Assembly (NCBI RefSeq): GCF_003367315.1
Contig: NZ_CP031415.1
Coordinates: forward strand, 186,001 to 250,000
Length of the DNA stretch: 64,000 nucleotides
DNA from: Saccharospirillum mangrovi
GTDB lineage: Bacteria; Pseudomonadota; Gammaproteobacteria; Pseudomonadales; Natronospirillaceae
Direction of reading: 5' to 3'
The notes below the pieces were generated by a model, which was given only the letters and a program-made list of their open reading frames with translations, ran no database searches and had not been told where the DNA came from. The position numbers and the translations under genes are program-made. Below are positions 45,060 through 53,223 of this stretch, in pieces. The first letter of the stretch is position 1; each line of letters opens with the position of its first letter.

Positions 45060-45980
45060 ATGACAACCGTTACTCGATCCGAAGTTTCTTTCGACAGCGA
45101 TGGTATCCGCTTAGCGGGCCATCTTTACCAGCCAAGCGCCGTTGAGACAGGAACCCTCCCTGCGGTGGTTGTAGGCCACCCTGGCAGCGGTGTTAAAGAG
45201 CAAGCCGCCGGGTTGTACGCACAGAAGTTAGCGGAGCAGGGCTTCATCGCTCTATCATTCGATGCGGCTTATCAAGGTGAAAGCGCTGGCGAGCCTCGTG
45301 GCTTGGAAGACCCGGCGCAGCGTGTCGAAGACATCAAAGCTGCAGTGTCTTTCCTCGCCGTACACCCGGCGGTAGATGCTGCCCGCATTGGTTTACTGGG
45401 CATCTGTGCTTCCGGTGCCTATGCGCTGGCGGCCGGTTCAACCGATGTGCGTATTAAAGCGGTGGCTACTGTCAGTGCGGCGGATATCGGCCGGCAGTTC
45501 CGACTCGGTTCCGATGGCAAGCAGGACCCTGCGGTAGTGCAGTCATTGATGGCTGCGGCGGCGCAAGCACGCACGGCCGCCGCCCGCGGTGAAGCTATGG
45601 GTAGGTTCCCAATCTTTCCGGAAAATGAAGCTCAAGCACGAGCAGGAGGTCAGCACCTGTTTGAAGGCTGGGAGTATTACTGCAGTGATCGCGGTCAACA
45701 CCCGCGTTCTGCCAAGTCGTTTACCTGGAACAGCGTTGACAAGATTTTGGCGTACGATCCGTTTCGCTTCGTGAACATGCTGGCACCGCGCCCGCTGCTG
45801 CTGATTGTTGGTAGCAAGGCTGAAACCGCCTGGATGACAGAGGAAGCCTTCGCTCAAGCGGGTGAGCCTAAGCTACTGATGTGGATTGAGGGCGCATCAC
45901 ACGTCGATCTGTACGATAAGCCAGAATACGTTGATACCGCGCTGATCCAACTGGTCGAGTTCTTTAACACTCAGTTGTAA
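45060..45980 (+). CDS. YcjY-like alpha/beta hydrolase
   Basis: A 306-residue hydrolase closely resembling E. coli YcjY: GHPGSGVKEQAAGLYAQKLAEQGF, FDAAYQGESAGEPR and the late HVDLYD match throughout. The nucleophile elbow reads GICASG, placing cysteine at the usual serine position, as in dienelactone hydrolases and YcjY. The catalytic histidine would be in ASHVDLYD. The ATG at 45060 is five bases after GGAG; a GTG at 45054 in frame would overlap that site. The divergent TetR regulator is probably its repressor. Substrate unknown. Confidence 0.88.
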   Translation: MTTVTRSEVSFDSDGIRLAGHLYQPSAVETGTLPAVVVGHPGSGVKEQAAGLYAQKLAEQGFIALSFDAAYQGESAGEPRGLEDPAQRVEDIKAAVSFLAVHPAVDAARIGLLGICASGAYALAAGSTDVRIKAVATVSAADIGRQFRLGSDGKQDPAVVQSLMAAAAQARTAAARGEAMGRFPIFPENEAQARAGGQHLFEGWEYYCSDRGQHPRSAKSFTWNSVDKILAYDPFRFVNMLAPRPLLLIVGSKAETAWMTEEAFAQAGEPKLLMWIEGASHVDLYDKPEYVDTALIQLVEFFNTQL

Positions 45981-45997
45981 TCCTGCTTGGTATTGTC

Positions 45998-46018
45998 GGG
46001 CGCGGTTAAACCGCGCCC
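45998..46018. terminator. GC-rich hairpin between convergent genes
   Basis: GGGCGCGG-TTAAA-CCGCGCCC is a perfect stem that overlaps the comM stop codon, 17 bases after the hydrolase stop. No T-run follows, so it is at best a weak or Rho-assisted terminator for the plus strand. Confidence 0.4.
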
Positions 46019-47505
46019 AACAACTTCTCCAACTGCCTGCCATTCAACGCTTCGATTAACGCGCTTTTATCAATCTCGTGTTGGCCGTTTAAATCGGCCA
46101 CCGTGCGCGCCACCCGCAAAATCCGATGATAAGCCCGAGCGCTGAGCCGCAGGCGTTCCATCGCCGTTTCCAGCAACGATTGTTCAGCCGGTTGCAGACG
46201 GCAATGTTGTTCCAGCGTTGCGCCGGCGAGGTCGGCGTTGGCACAGCCCTGGCGATCCAGCTGACGTTGCCAGGCGAGTGCGACCCGCGCCTGAACGGTT
46301 GCTGTACTTTCTCCCGGCTTGGCCTGACTCAACACCGATTTAGGCAGCGCCGGCACTTCAATGTGTAAGTCGATGCGATCCAATAACGGGCCAGATAACC
46401 GCGACAAATAGCGCTGCATTTGCTCGCGCGTGTAGCGTTGCGAGCGTGGATCGTCCGGGCTGTAACCACCGGGGGTTGGGTTCATTGCCGCGACCAGTTG
46501 AAAGCGCGCCGGAAAAGTCGTCTGGCGTGCGGCCCGGGCGATGTTGACTTCGCCGCTTTCCAGCGGCTCGCGCAACACATCGAGCGCCGCGCGTGGAAAT
46601 TCCGCCAACTCGTCCAGGAATAAAACGCCGCGATGTGCCAGCGTGACTTCGCCCGGTCGCGGAATCGAACCACCGCCGATCAACGCCACGCCCGAGGCAG
46701 TATGGTGCGGCGCGCGAAACGGCCGTTGACCCCAATTCAGCGGCAAACCACAAACCGATTGCACGCTGGCGACTTCCAGCGCTTCGGTTTCTGTCAGCGG
46801 TGGCAACAAGCCGGGCAGTCGCGATGCCAACAGAGTTTTGCCGGTTCCTGGCGGACCAAAAAACAGCAGGTTATGACGCCCGGCCGCAGCGATTTCCAAC
46901 GCGCGTTTGGCGCCTTCCTGGCCTTTAACGTCGATCAGGTCGGGCACCAACGGTATCGGCCCAAGTGGCGAATGTTCGGCCTGTGGCAGGGTTTTGTGGC
47001 CGCGAAAGTGACTGGTCACTTGCAGCAAATGGCTGGCGTGGCGCACGTCGGAACCGCTGGCCAAAGCGGCATCGGCCGCGCCTGCGGGGCTGGTAATCAG
47101 CACGCGTTTGGCGTCGGTACAGGCAATGGCTGCGGGCAGTGACGCAAGGCCGGAGCGCAACTCGCCAGACAACGCCAGTTCGCCATAGAACTCGTAACCG
47201 TCGATGCCGTCGCCAGGCAATTGCCCGCTGGCGATCAAAATACCGAGCGCAATCGCCAGATCGAATTGCGCGCCTTGTTTTGGCAAGTCGGCAGGCGCCA
47301 TGTTCACGGTGATGCGACGGTCGGGGAAATCGAACTGGCTGTTGAGGATGGCCGAACGCACCCGGTCACGCGCTTCCTTAACCGCGGCTTCCGGCAAACC
47401 GACCATGGTGAAGGCCGGCAGGCCATTGGTGAGATGCACTTCGATGGTGACCAGCGGCGCGTCCATCCCTAAACGCGCGCGGCTATAAAGCACCGCTAAA
47501 CTCAT
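46006..47505 (-). CDS. comM: ComM/YifB-family Mg-chelatase-like ATPase
   Basis: A 499-residue AAA+ protein. The N-terminal Lon-like domain contains LVTIEVHLTNGLPAFTMVGLPEAAVKEARDRVR. The AAA core has Walker A FGPPGTGKT and the DELAEFPRAALDVLREPLE block. ComM is a helicase that extends branch migration of incoming DNA in natural transformation; YifB in non-competent species has the same form. The gene stands alone with its promoter facing the ilv leader region. Confidence 0.93.
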   Translation of the reverse strand: MSLAVLYSRARLGMDAPLVTIEVHLTNGLPAFTMVGLPEAAVKEARDRVRSAILNSQFDFPDRRITVNMAPADLPKQGAQFDLAIALGILIASGQLPGDGIDGYEFYGELALSGELRSGLASLPAAIACTDAKRVLITSPAGAADAALASGSDVRHASHLLQVTSHFRGHKTLPQAEHSPLGPIPLVPDLIDVKGQEGAKRALEIAAAGRHNLLFFGPPGTGKTLLASRLPGLLPPLTETEALEVASVQSVCGLPLNWGQRPFRAPHHTASGVALIGGGSIPRPGEVTLAHRGVLFLDELAEFPRAALDVLREPLESGEVNIARAARQTTFPARFQLVAAMNPTPGGYSPDDPRSQRYTREQMQRYLSRLSGPLLDRIDLHIEVPALPKSVLSQAKPGESTATVQARVALAWQRQLDRQGCANADLAGATLEQHCRLQPAEQSLLETAMERLRLSARAYHRILRVARTVADLNGQHEIDKSALIEALNGRQLEKLLGAV

Positions 47506-47601
47506 TGTCGTCCCTGACAGTGTTTGAGTGAGCCGACAAACTAACCCGTCCAGATACCAGCGGCAAGCGACGCGGTGGCGCGCTTTGATTCAGCGGCCGC
47601 C

Positions 47602-47631
47602 TTGACGGTTGTCGGCAATGGCGCCTAATAT
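47602..47631 (+). promoter_or_regulatory. Sigma70-type promoter of the ilv leader
   Basis: TTGACG and TAATAT are separated by 18 bases. Transcription would begin near 47638, about 20 bases before the leader ATG. Confidence 0.55.
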
Positions 47632-47658
47632 CTGGCCGTCAACGAATGTGGGTTTCCC

Positions 47659-47745
47659 ATGTACCAGAACATTGCTTCCCTGCTAAACATCGCTCTGCAA
47701 CCGATCGTGGTTGTGGTGGTGATCGTGCGCGCTTTCGCACCGTAG
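47659..47745 (+). CDS. ilv attenuator leader peptide
   Basis: A 28-codon open frame from ATG at 47659 to TAG at 47743-47745. Within eight successive codons (47704-47727) it has six valine and two isoleucine codons, and three leucine codons lie earlier. Such a run is the hallmark of a leader peptide whose translation speed senses charged branched-chain tRNAs. It precedes an acetolactate synthase gene and an attenuator whose folds fit the model. Confidence 0.93.
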   Translation: MYQNIASLLNIALQPIVVVVVIVRAFAP

Positions 47746-47808
47746 CGGGAAGAATCACCAGCATTCACAACCCCCGACCGGTGCGAACCGGCGGGGGTTT
47801 TCTTGTTT
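47725..47808 (+). promoter_or_regulatory. Transcription attenuator of the ilv gene
   Basis: The pause hairpin pairs GTGCG (47725-47729) with CGCAC (47736-47740). The antiterminator pairs TTCGCACCG (47734-47742) with CGGTGCGAA (47779-47787), nine perfect pairs. The terminator pairs CCCCCGACCGGT (47771-47782) with ACCGGCGGGGG (47787-47797), followed by TTTTCTTGTTT. A ribosome stalled on the valine codons would hide the first strand and favour the antiterminator; one reaching the stop codon would cover the second strand and favour termination. Confidence 0.92.
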
Positions 47809-47856
47809 AAGGCCCTGTCAGTTTGCTCCGGACGATTACGATCAGGAGACGATCCG

Positions 47857-49524
47857 ATGGAGACGATGACGGGCGCCGAGTTGACGGTTGCCTTATTGGA
47901 ACGCCAGGGCATTCGCCATCTGGCGGGCATGCCCGGTGGCACCAACTTGCCGCTTTACGACGCGCTCGGGCGCAGTCGCATTCACAGCATTCTGGCCCGG
48001 CACGAACAGGGCGCGGGTTTTATCGCCCAAGGCATGGCGCGCGCCAGCGGCCAACCGGCGGTGTGTCTGGCGACATCCGGGCCGGGCGCGACCAATCTGT
48101 TAACCGCCTTGGCCGACGCCAAGCTGGATTCCATTCCCATTGTCTGCATCACCGGCCAGGTGCCGATTCCGTTGATCGGTACCGACGCGTTTCAGGAAGT
48201 CGACATCTGCGCCATGAGCCAGCCGGTCACCAAACAAAGCATCCAGGTGCGTAGCGTGAAGGCATTGCTCAGCGTTATTCCCGACGCCTTTGCGTTGGCG
48301 ATGTCGGGCCGCCCGGGCCCGGTTTTGATCGATATTCCCAAGGATGTGCAACTGGCGAGTATTGAGGTCGATGCCTGGCCGGAGCCGGGTCGAGCGGTGC
48401 CGCCGCTGTGTGCCAACGCGAACGTCATCGACACCGCTGCGCAAAAAATCATCGCGGCGCAACGGCCGATTCTCTATCTCGGTGGCGGCGTGATTCACGC
48501 CGATGCTGGCGATCTCGCTATGGAACTGGCGCAACGCTGCGATTTGCCAACGGTGATGACGTTGATGGCGTTGGGCGTCATGCCGCAACACCACTCGTTG
48601 TCGTTGGGCATGCTTGGTATGCACGGCGCGGCTGCGACCAATCACGCCTTGCATCAATGCGATTTGTTGATCACCATCGGCGCCCGTTTTGACGATCGCG
48701 CCACCGGCAAGCTGGAGGCGTTCTGCCCGGATGCCGAAGTCATTCATCTGGACATCGACGCCCGGGAAATTCACAAACTGCGGCGCGCCGATGTGCCGTT
48801 GGCCGGTGATGCTCGCGCCACCTTAGCGCAGCTGTTGGAACGTTTGCCGCCGCTGGAACATCCGCATTGGCAGGCGACCATCGCCGACATCAAAACCCGT
48901 CACCCGGAACCGAACTGGCCGACGCAGCTGAACACACCGCAAGGACTGATCAAAGCCGTTGCCGAACGTCTGGGGCCAGACGCCCTGGTCACCACGGATG
49001 TGGGCCAGCACCAGATGTGGACGGCGCAGTTGTACCCCTTCTTACGACCGCGTCAGTTTTTGACCTCCGGTGGTCTCGGCACCATGGGCTTTGGTTTGCC
49101 TGCGGCCATCGGCGCTGCCTTGGCGGAACCGGAGCGGACGGTGGTGTGTTTCAGCGGCGACGGCAGCATTTTGCTGAACCTGCAAGAGCTGGCGACGGCG
49201 GCCGATCTGCCACTGAACATCAAAGTGGTGGTCATGAACAACGGCGGCCTGGGGTTGGTGCGGCAGCAACAGGATTTGTTCTATCGGGGCCAGCGTGTGT
49301 CGTCGACGTTGCGCAACCCGGATTTCTGCCAGCTGGCCGAAGGTTTTGGCTGGTCAACGCAGGATTTGTCGGACGCCGACAATGCGCTGTCTTGTTTGCA
49401 CACTGCGTTAGACACTCCGGGTTTGCAGCTGATACACGCCCCCATCGACAGCGATGCGCGAGTCTATCCGATGGTGCCACCGGGCCACGCCAACCATCAG
49501 ATGTTGGTGGCGGAGCCGGTGTGA
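47857..49524 (+). CDS. Acetolactate synthase large subunit
   Basis: A 555-residue thiamine-diphosphate enzyme that makes acetolactate or acetohydroxybutyrate, the first common step of valine, leucine and isoleucine synthesis. The catalytic glutamate is in RHEQGAGFIAQG, the FAD region in QVPIPLIGTDAFQEVD, and the diphosphate/magnesium motif in FSGDGSILLNLQEL to NNGGLG. The start at 47857 follows AGGAG by eight bases; an in-frame start at 47803 lies inside the attenuator. No small regulatory subunit gene follows: the next gene is on the other strand. It may use one encoded elsewhere, so whether it is ilvB, ilvG or ilvI is left open. Confidence 0.92.
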   Translation: METMTGAELTVALLERQGIRHLAGMPGGTNLPLYDALGRSRIHSILARHEQGAGFIAQGMARASGQPAVCLATSGPGATNLLTALADAKLDSIPIVCITGQVPIPLIGTDAFQEVDICAMSQPVTKQSIQVRSVKALLSVIPDAFALAMSGRPGPVLIDIPKDVQLASIEVDAWPEPGRAVPPLCANANVIDTAAQKIIAAQRPILYLGGGVIHADAGDLAMELAQRCDLPTVMTLMALGVMPQHHSLSLGMLGMHGAAATNHALHQCDLLITIGARFDDRATGKLEAFCPDAEVIHLDIDAREIHKLRRADVPLAGDARATLAQLLERLPPLEHPHWQATIADIKTRHPEPNWPTQLNTPQGLIKAVAERLGPDALVTTDVGQHQMWTAQLYPFLRPRQFLTSGGLGTMGFGLPAAIGAALAEPERTVVCFSGDGSILLNLQELATAADLPLNIKVVVMNNGGLGLVRQQQDLFYRGQRVSSTLRNPDFCQLAEGFGWSTQDLSDADNALSCLHTALDTPGLQLIHAPIDSDARVYPMVPPGHANHQMLVAEPV

Positions 49525-49538
49525 GCGGGCGAATGGCG

Positions 49539-50519
49539 TCAGGCCGTTTGGTGCGTTGCTGTATTTGGCAGGCTGTTCAAGGTGCGCAGCGAGGTCTCAA
49601 CCGCCTGCGTCAGTGGCGTGTGCGGTTCCTGCCCGAGCACTGCGACCAGCTTGGCGTTATCCAGAGTCAGCGGTTTGTGCCACAGGTAGCGCATTTCCAG
49701 CATGCCTTTGAACATCGGGTTGAACGGCGCTATCAGGCGGAACAGCCACCAGGGAAAACCGCCGACGTTTACGCGGTCGTTTTGAGTGACCTGACGCATG
49801 GTATCCAGCAGTTGTGTTCCAGTCATGGTGTGGCCGGCGAAATGGAAGTCGGCGTAGGCCGGCAAGTCGGCACGACGCTCGATCAACTGCGCGAAGGTTT
49901 CACCCAGGTCGGGCAAGTACGCCCAGGCGTGATCGACGTTGAGCGCGCCGGGGTACAGCATCTTGGTCACCGGCCGGTCGCGTTTGACCAGGAAGTTGAA
50001 CACGGCCATGCCCGAGTCGGGGCCATAAAAATCGCCGGCGCGGACCAGAATGACTCGCACGCCCTGGGCGGCGGCCTGGCGCAACATGGCTTCCATTTCC
50101 ACCCGGACGCGGCCTTTCTCGGTGGCCGGTTGCTGAGGCGCGGTTTCGCTGACGTTGTGGCCGATGTCGGGCGTGAAGTTGTAAACGTTGCCGGGAAACA
50201 CCAGCGTCGCACCGCTGGTTTTGGCCGCAGCGATGGTGCGTTCCAGCATCGGCAATGCCAGTTCGCGCCAGCGCGCGTAACCCGGCGGATTCACCGCGTG
50301 GACGATGACGTCGCAGCCGTCAGCCGCGCCGATGGCGTCGTCGAGGTTCATCAAATCGCCCTGGCGCCAGTCGATGGCGGGCAGGTCGGTAAATTGCTGT
50401 GCAACGGTTTCCGGGTGGCGATGCAGCGCGCGCAACGACAGGTCGCGACGTTTCGCCAGAGCGCGGGTGATGGCGTGGCCGACGCTGCCGGTGGCACCGA
50501 GAATCAGAACGTTGGTCAT
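49539..50519 (-). CDS. NAD-dependent epimerase-like protein, copy 1
   Basis: A 326-residue atypical short-chain dehydrogenase. The N-terminal NAD(P)-binding motif is LILGATGSVGHAITRAL. VNPPGYARWRELALPM and FPGNVYNFTPDIGHNVSE follow, then RVRVEMEAML, where the YxxxK is replaced. It is homologous along its whole length to the gene at 50681 and clearly arose by tandem duplication. Function unknown; family members act on sugar nucleotides or quinone-like substrates. Its start region resembles that of the second copy. Confidence 0.82.
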   Translation of the reverse strand: MTNVLILGATGSVGHAITRALAKRRDLSLRALHRHPETVAQQFTDLPAIDWRQGDLMNLDDAIGAADGCDVIVHAVNPPGYARWRELALPMLERTIAAAKTSGATLVFPGNVYNFTPDIGHNVSETAPQQPATEKGRVRVEMEAMLRQAAAQGVRVILVRAGDFYGPDSGMAVFNFLVKRDRPVTKMLYPGALNVDHAWAYLPDLGETFAQLIERRADLPAYADFHFAGHTMTGTQLLDTMRQVTQNDRVNVGGFPWWLFRLIAPFNPMFKGMLEMRYLWHKPLTLDNAKLVAVLGQEPHTPLTQAVETSLRTLNSLPNTATHQTA

Positions 50520-50554
50520 AGGGATTTCCTGAAAAGTGTGAATGTTGGGTGCCA

Positions 50555-50620
50555 GTGTGCGATCTAATTTAAAGAATGGATATTGGCGAAAATCGTATTG
50601 GTTCTATACGAAAGTGAATG
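50555..50620. repeat. Duplicated LysR-type promoter remnant
   Basis: This stretch shares a long, gapped match with 51697-51762, the LysR promoter: GTGYGMTCTAAT, AAGAATGGA, ATTGRCGAAAAT and a following ATTGG are common. In the second copy it runs into the LysR start codon. Here it runs into a short open frame with no LysR similarity. It looks like what is left of a duplicated LysR gene. Confidence 0.72.
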
Positions 50621-50680
50621 GTCGGGTTGGATATGAACCCGATGGCGCCGCCACAGACGCCGGCATCGGGTCGTTTGTGT

Positions 50681-51658
50681 TCAATCCACCTGAACCTGTT
50701 GCGGGCGGGGCAGGCAACCCAAGGAATCGAGCGATTGGGTCAGCGCCTGATGCATCGGCGTGCGCGGCTCTTCGCCCAGTTCAGCCACCAGCTTGGCGTT
50801 ATTCAGGGTGATCGGCTTGTTCCACAGATAACGCATTTCCAACAGGCCTTTGAACGTCAGGTTAAACGGGGCGACCAGATGCACCAGCCACCAGGGGAAG
50901 CCGCCCGCTTTCATGGCCGGCTCGCCGCTGACGTTGCGCACCTGTTGTGCCAGTTCAGCGCCGCTGATTACCTGGCCGGCGAATTGGAAATCGGCGTAGT
51001 TTGGCAGTTGCTCGCGGCGCTCAATTAAGCGGGCAAAGGTTTCCGCCAGATCGGGCAAGTAGGCGTAGGCGTGCTTAACATTCATCGGACCGAAATAAGC
51101 CATTTTGGTGATGCGTCGGCCAGGCTTGATCAGGAGATTCAACACCGAGGAATCCGCGCCCGGCCCGAAGAAGTCGCCAGCGCGCACCAGTATGACTTGC
51201 ACACCTTCGTCGGCGGCCTCGCGAAGCATCTGTTCCATTTCCACCCGCACCCGGCCCTTTTCTGTGACCGGTTGCTGCGCTGCCGTTTCGGCGATGTTCT
51301 CACCGCTGTCCGGCGCGTAGTTATAAACGTTGGCCGGAAACACCAAAGTGGCGCCATTGGCTTTGGCCGCAGCGATGGCCTCTTTATGCATCGGCAAACC
51401 GATTTCGCGCCAGTGGCGGTAGCCCGGCGGGTTGGTCGCATTGACGATTACATCGCAGCCTTGGGCCGCCGCAGTCGCATCGCCTGGTTGGTGCATATCG
51501 CCGCGCCGCCAGTCGATATCCGGCAGATCCTTGAACTGTTCAGCGGCCGCCTGCGGGTTGCGGTGCAAAGCGCGAATGTTCCAGCCACGCCGGGCCAGGT
51601 TGCGGGTGATGTTGGCGCCGACACTGCCGGTCGCACCGAGGATTAATACCGTCTTCAT
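50681..51658 (-). CDS. NAD-dependent epimerase-like protein, copy 2
   Basis: A 325-residue paralogue of the gene at 49539, with LILGATGSVGANITRNL at the N-terminus, NATNPPGYRHWREIGLP, EKGRVRVEMEQMLREA and the C-terminal GGFPWWLVHLVAPFN. The pair conserve the same motifs, so both copies are probably active. It is divergent from the LysR gene at 51756, which probably controls it. The substrate is unknown. Confidence 0.82.
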   Translation of the reverse strand: MKTVLILGATGSVGANITRNLARRGWNIRALHRNPQAAAEQFKDLPDIDWRRGDMHQPGDATAAAQGCDVIVNATNPPGYRHWREIGLPMHKEAIAAAKANGATLVFPANVYNYAPDSGENIAETAAQQPVTEKGRVRVEMEQMLREAADEGVQVILVRAGDFFGPGADSSVLNLLIKPGRRITKMAYFGPMNVKHAYAYLPDLAETFARLIERREQLPNYADFQFAGQVISGAELAQQVRNVSGEPAMKAGGFPWWLVHLVAPFNLTFKGLLEMRYLWNKPITLNNAKLVAELGEEPRTPMHQALTQSLDSLGCLPRPQQVQVD

Positions 51659-51696
51659 GATGATCTCCTGTTGAGGTTGTGTGGACTCGGCGCTTA

Positions 51697-51762
51697 CTGT
51701 GCTATCTAATAATAAGAATGGAAATTGACGAAAATGGCATTGGATACATACAAAAATGAATG
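51697..51762. promoter_or_regulatory. LysR/epimerase divergent promoter region, intact copy
   Basis: The counterpart of 50555-50620. It lies in the 97-base gap between divergent epimerase copy 2 and the LysR gene. It is AT-rich and conserved against its duplicate, suggesting functional bases for LysR binding. Confidence 0.6.
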
Positions 51763-52649
51763 ATAAGACGGCCGAGTGGAGCCACTACCGATCCTTTCTG
51801 GTGGTCGTGCAGGAAGGCAGTCTGTCGGCGGCTGCGCGCCGCTTGCGCCTGACGCAACCCACGCTCGGCCGGCACATCGATGCGCTGGAGCAGCAGCTTG
51901 GCCGGGCGCTGTTTGCGCGCGGCCGCAATGGCCTGGAGCCGACCGAAGCAGCGCTGGCGCTGATTCCTCACGCTGAAGCGATGGATGCTGCAGCCGAGGC
52001 GCTGTTGCGCGAGGCATCGGGTGAATCGGCCGAACCCAGCGGCACCATTCGAGTCACTGCCAGCGAAGTGGTTGGCTGTGAAATTCTGCCGCAAGTGTTG
52101 CGGCCGTTTCGTCAGCGCTATCCGGCCATCGCTCTGGAACTGGTTACCTCCGACCGGGTATCGAACCTGTTGTTGCGCGAGGCGGACATCGCCATCCGCA
52201 TGACTGAGCCGCGCCAGAACGCTTTGGTGGCGCGGCATCTGGGACAGGTCAAAATCGGCTTGTTCGCGCATCGCGATTACGTGAAGCACAACGGTGATCT
52301 GACGCACAAGGATGAATTGGCGCAGCACGCCCTGGTCGGGTTTGACCGCGATGAAACGGCGGTGCGGACCATGCGCGAGTACGGTTTCAAACTGGAGCGC
52401 GGTGACTTTGGGCTGCGCACCGACAACAACGCCGCTCAGATGGAATCCATTCGAGCCGGCTTGGGCATCGGCGCCATGCAGTGCCGCATTGCCGCTCAAT
52501 ACCCGGATTTGGTTCAGGTGCTTAAATCCAGCGTCGAATTCGAACTGCCCATGTGGCTGGTTATGCACGAATCCTTGCGTTCGGTGCGGCGGGTGCGCTT
52601 GCTGTTCGATCATCTGGCGGAGGCATTGCAGGATTGGGTGGCCGACTAA
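51756..52649 (+). CDS. LysR-family transcriptional regulator
   Basis: A 297-residue LysR regulator. The helix-turn-helix is SLSAAARRLRLTQPTLGRHIDALEQQLGRALF (residues about 22-53). The effector domain starts with GTIRVTASEVVGCEILPQVL. It is divergent from epimerase copy 2, the classic arrangement for a LysR regulator and its target. An inducer cannot be named. The coding sequence starts at ATG 51756; a nearby out-of-frame ATG at 51760 is ignored. Confidence 0.9.
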   Translation: MNDKTAEWSHYRSFLVVVQEGSLSAAARRLRLTQPTLGRHIDALEQQLGRALFARGRNGLEPTEAALALIPHAEAMDAAAEALLREASGESAEPSGTIRVTASEVVGCEILPQVLRPFRQRYPAIALELVTSDRVSNLLLREADIAIRMTEPRQNALVARHLGQVKIGLFAHRDYVKHNGDLTHKDELAQHALVGFDRDETAVRTMREYGFKLERGDFGLRTDNNAAQMESIRAGLGIGAMQCRIAAQYPDLVQVLKSSVEFELPMWLVMHESLRSVRRVRLLFDHLAEALQDWVAD

Positions 52650-52695
52650 CACCGTCTTGGTACACTGGCGCGTCGATGCCTGCCGGGAAACATCC

Positions 52696-53223
52696 ATGCT
52701 CCAGACTTTGAACCTGAACCGTACGCAACAGTACTGGCTGATCGGCCTGGCGGCGGCGTTGTTGCTGGCGCTCAGTCTGTGGCTGGTGGCGCGTTATCAG
52801 GCCCGGCATGTTGAGGCGCCGGAGCAATTGCTGACGCATCTGGGCGAGGTGGCGATGGGCGAAGCGAGTCTGGACCCGGCCTATCTGTTGGTCGAAACCC
52901 TGGCGCAGCAACAGCGGTTGTGGCTGGGAGAACAATTGCGGGCCGATCTCACGCGCAGCGGCCATCCCGATCCGGACGCAGCGGCCGACGCCTTGTTGCC
53001 ACGCGCCAGCGCGCAATTGGATGAACCGGCCGGCCTGGCGTTGGCACTGATGCCGCGCTTGCAGGCGTTACCGGAACCGCCCTGGGCGATGCAGGAACGC
53101 ACCTCGAAACGCTGGCAGGTTCAGGCGGGCGAGCATTGTCTGACGTTGGGATTTCAGGGCAGCAAGGCGGCTGCGCTGTGGCAGTGGCAGGATTTCAGTC
53201 TGTGTCCGGTTGCCAGCGATTGA
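52696..53223 (+). CDS. Hypothetical single-pass membrane protein
   Basis: I do not recognise this 175-residue protein. Residues 13-32 (YWLIGLAAALLLALSLWLVA) form one membrane helix, with a short cytoplasmic N-terminus. The remainder is alanine- and leucine-rich and probably periplasmic, containing EHCLTLGFQ and two cysteines. It begins 46 bases after the LysR gene and overlaps the convergent gene by 29 bases. Function unknown. Confidence 0.65.
   Translation: MLQTLNLNRTQQYWLIGLAAALLLALSLWLVARYQARHVEAPEQLLTHLGEVAMGEASLDPAYLLVETLAQQQRLWLGEQLRADLTRSGHPDPDAAADALLPRASAQLDEPAGLALALMPRLQALPEPPWAMQERTSKRWQVQAGEHCLTLGFQGSKAAALWQWQDFSLCPVASD

Noticed and set aside
47645-47659. Alternative ATG for the ilv leader at 47645
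   Set aside because: It is in a different frame from the valine codon run and lacks the attenuation codons.
48867-50567. A 566-codon open frame overlapping the acetolactate synthase and the first epimerase gene
   Set aside because: Crosses two real genes in other frames and shows no family motif.
50614-50811. A short open frame beginning at 50614 or 50618 as a real small gene
   Set aside because: It starts at the decayed LysR promoter copy, runs antisense into epimerase copy 2 and has no LysR or other similarity.
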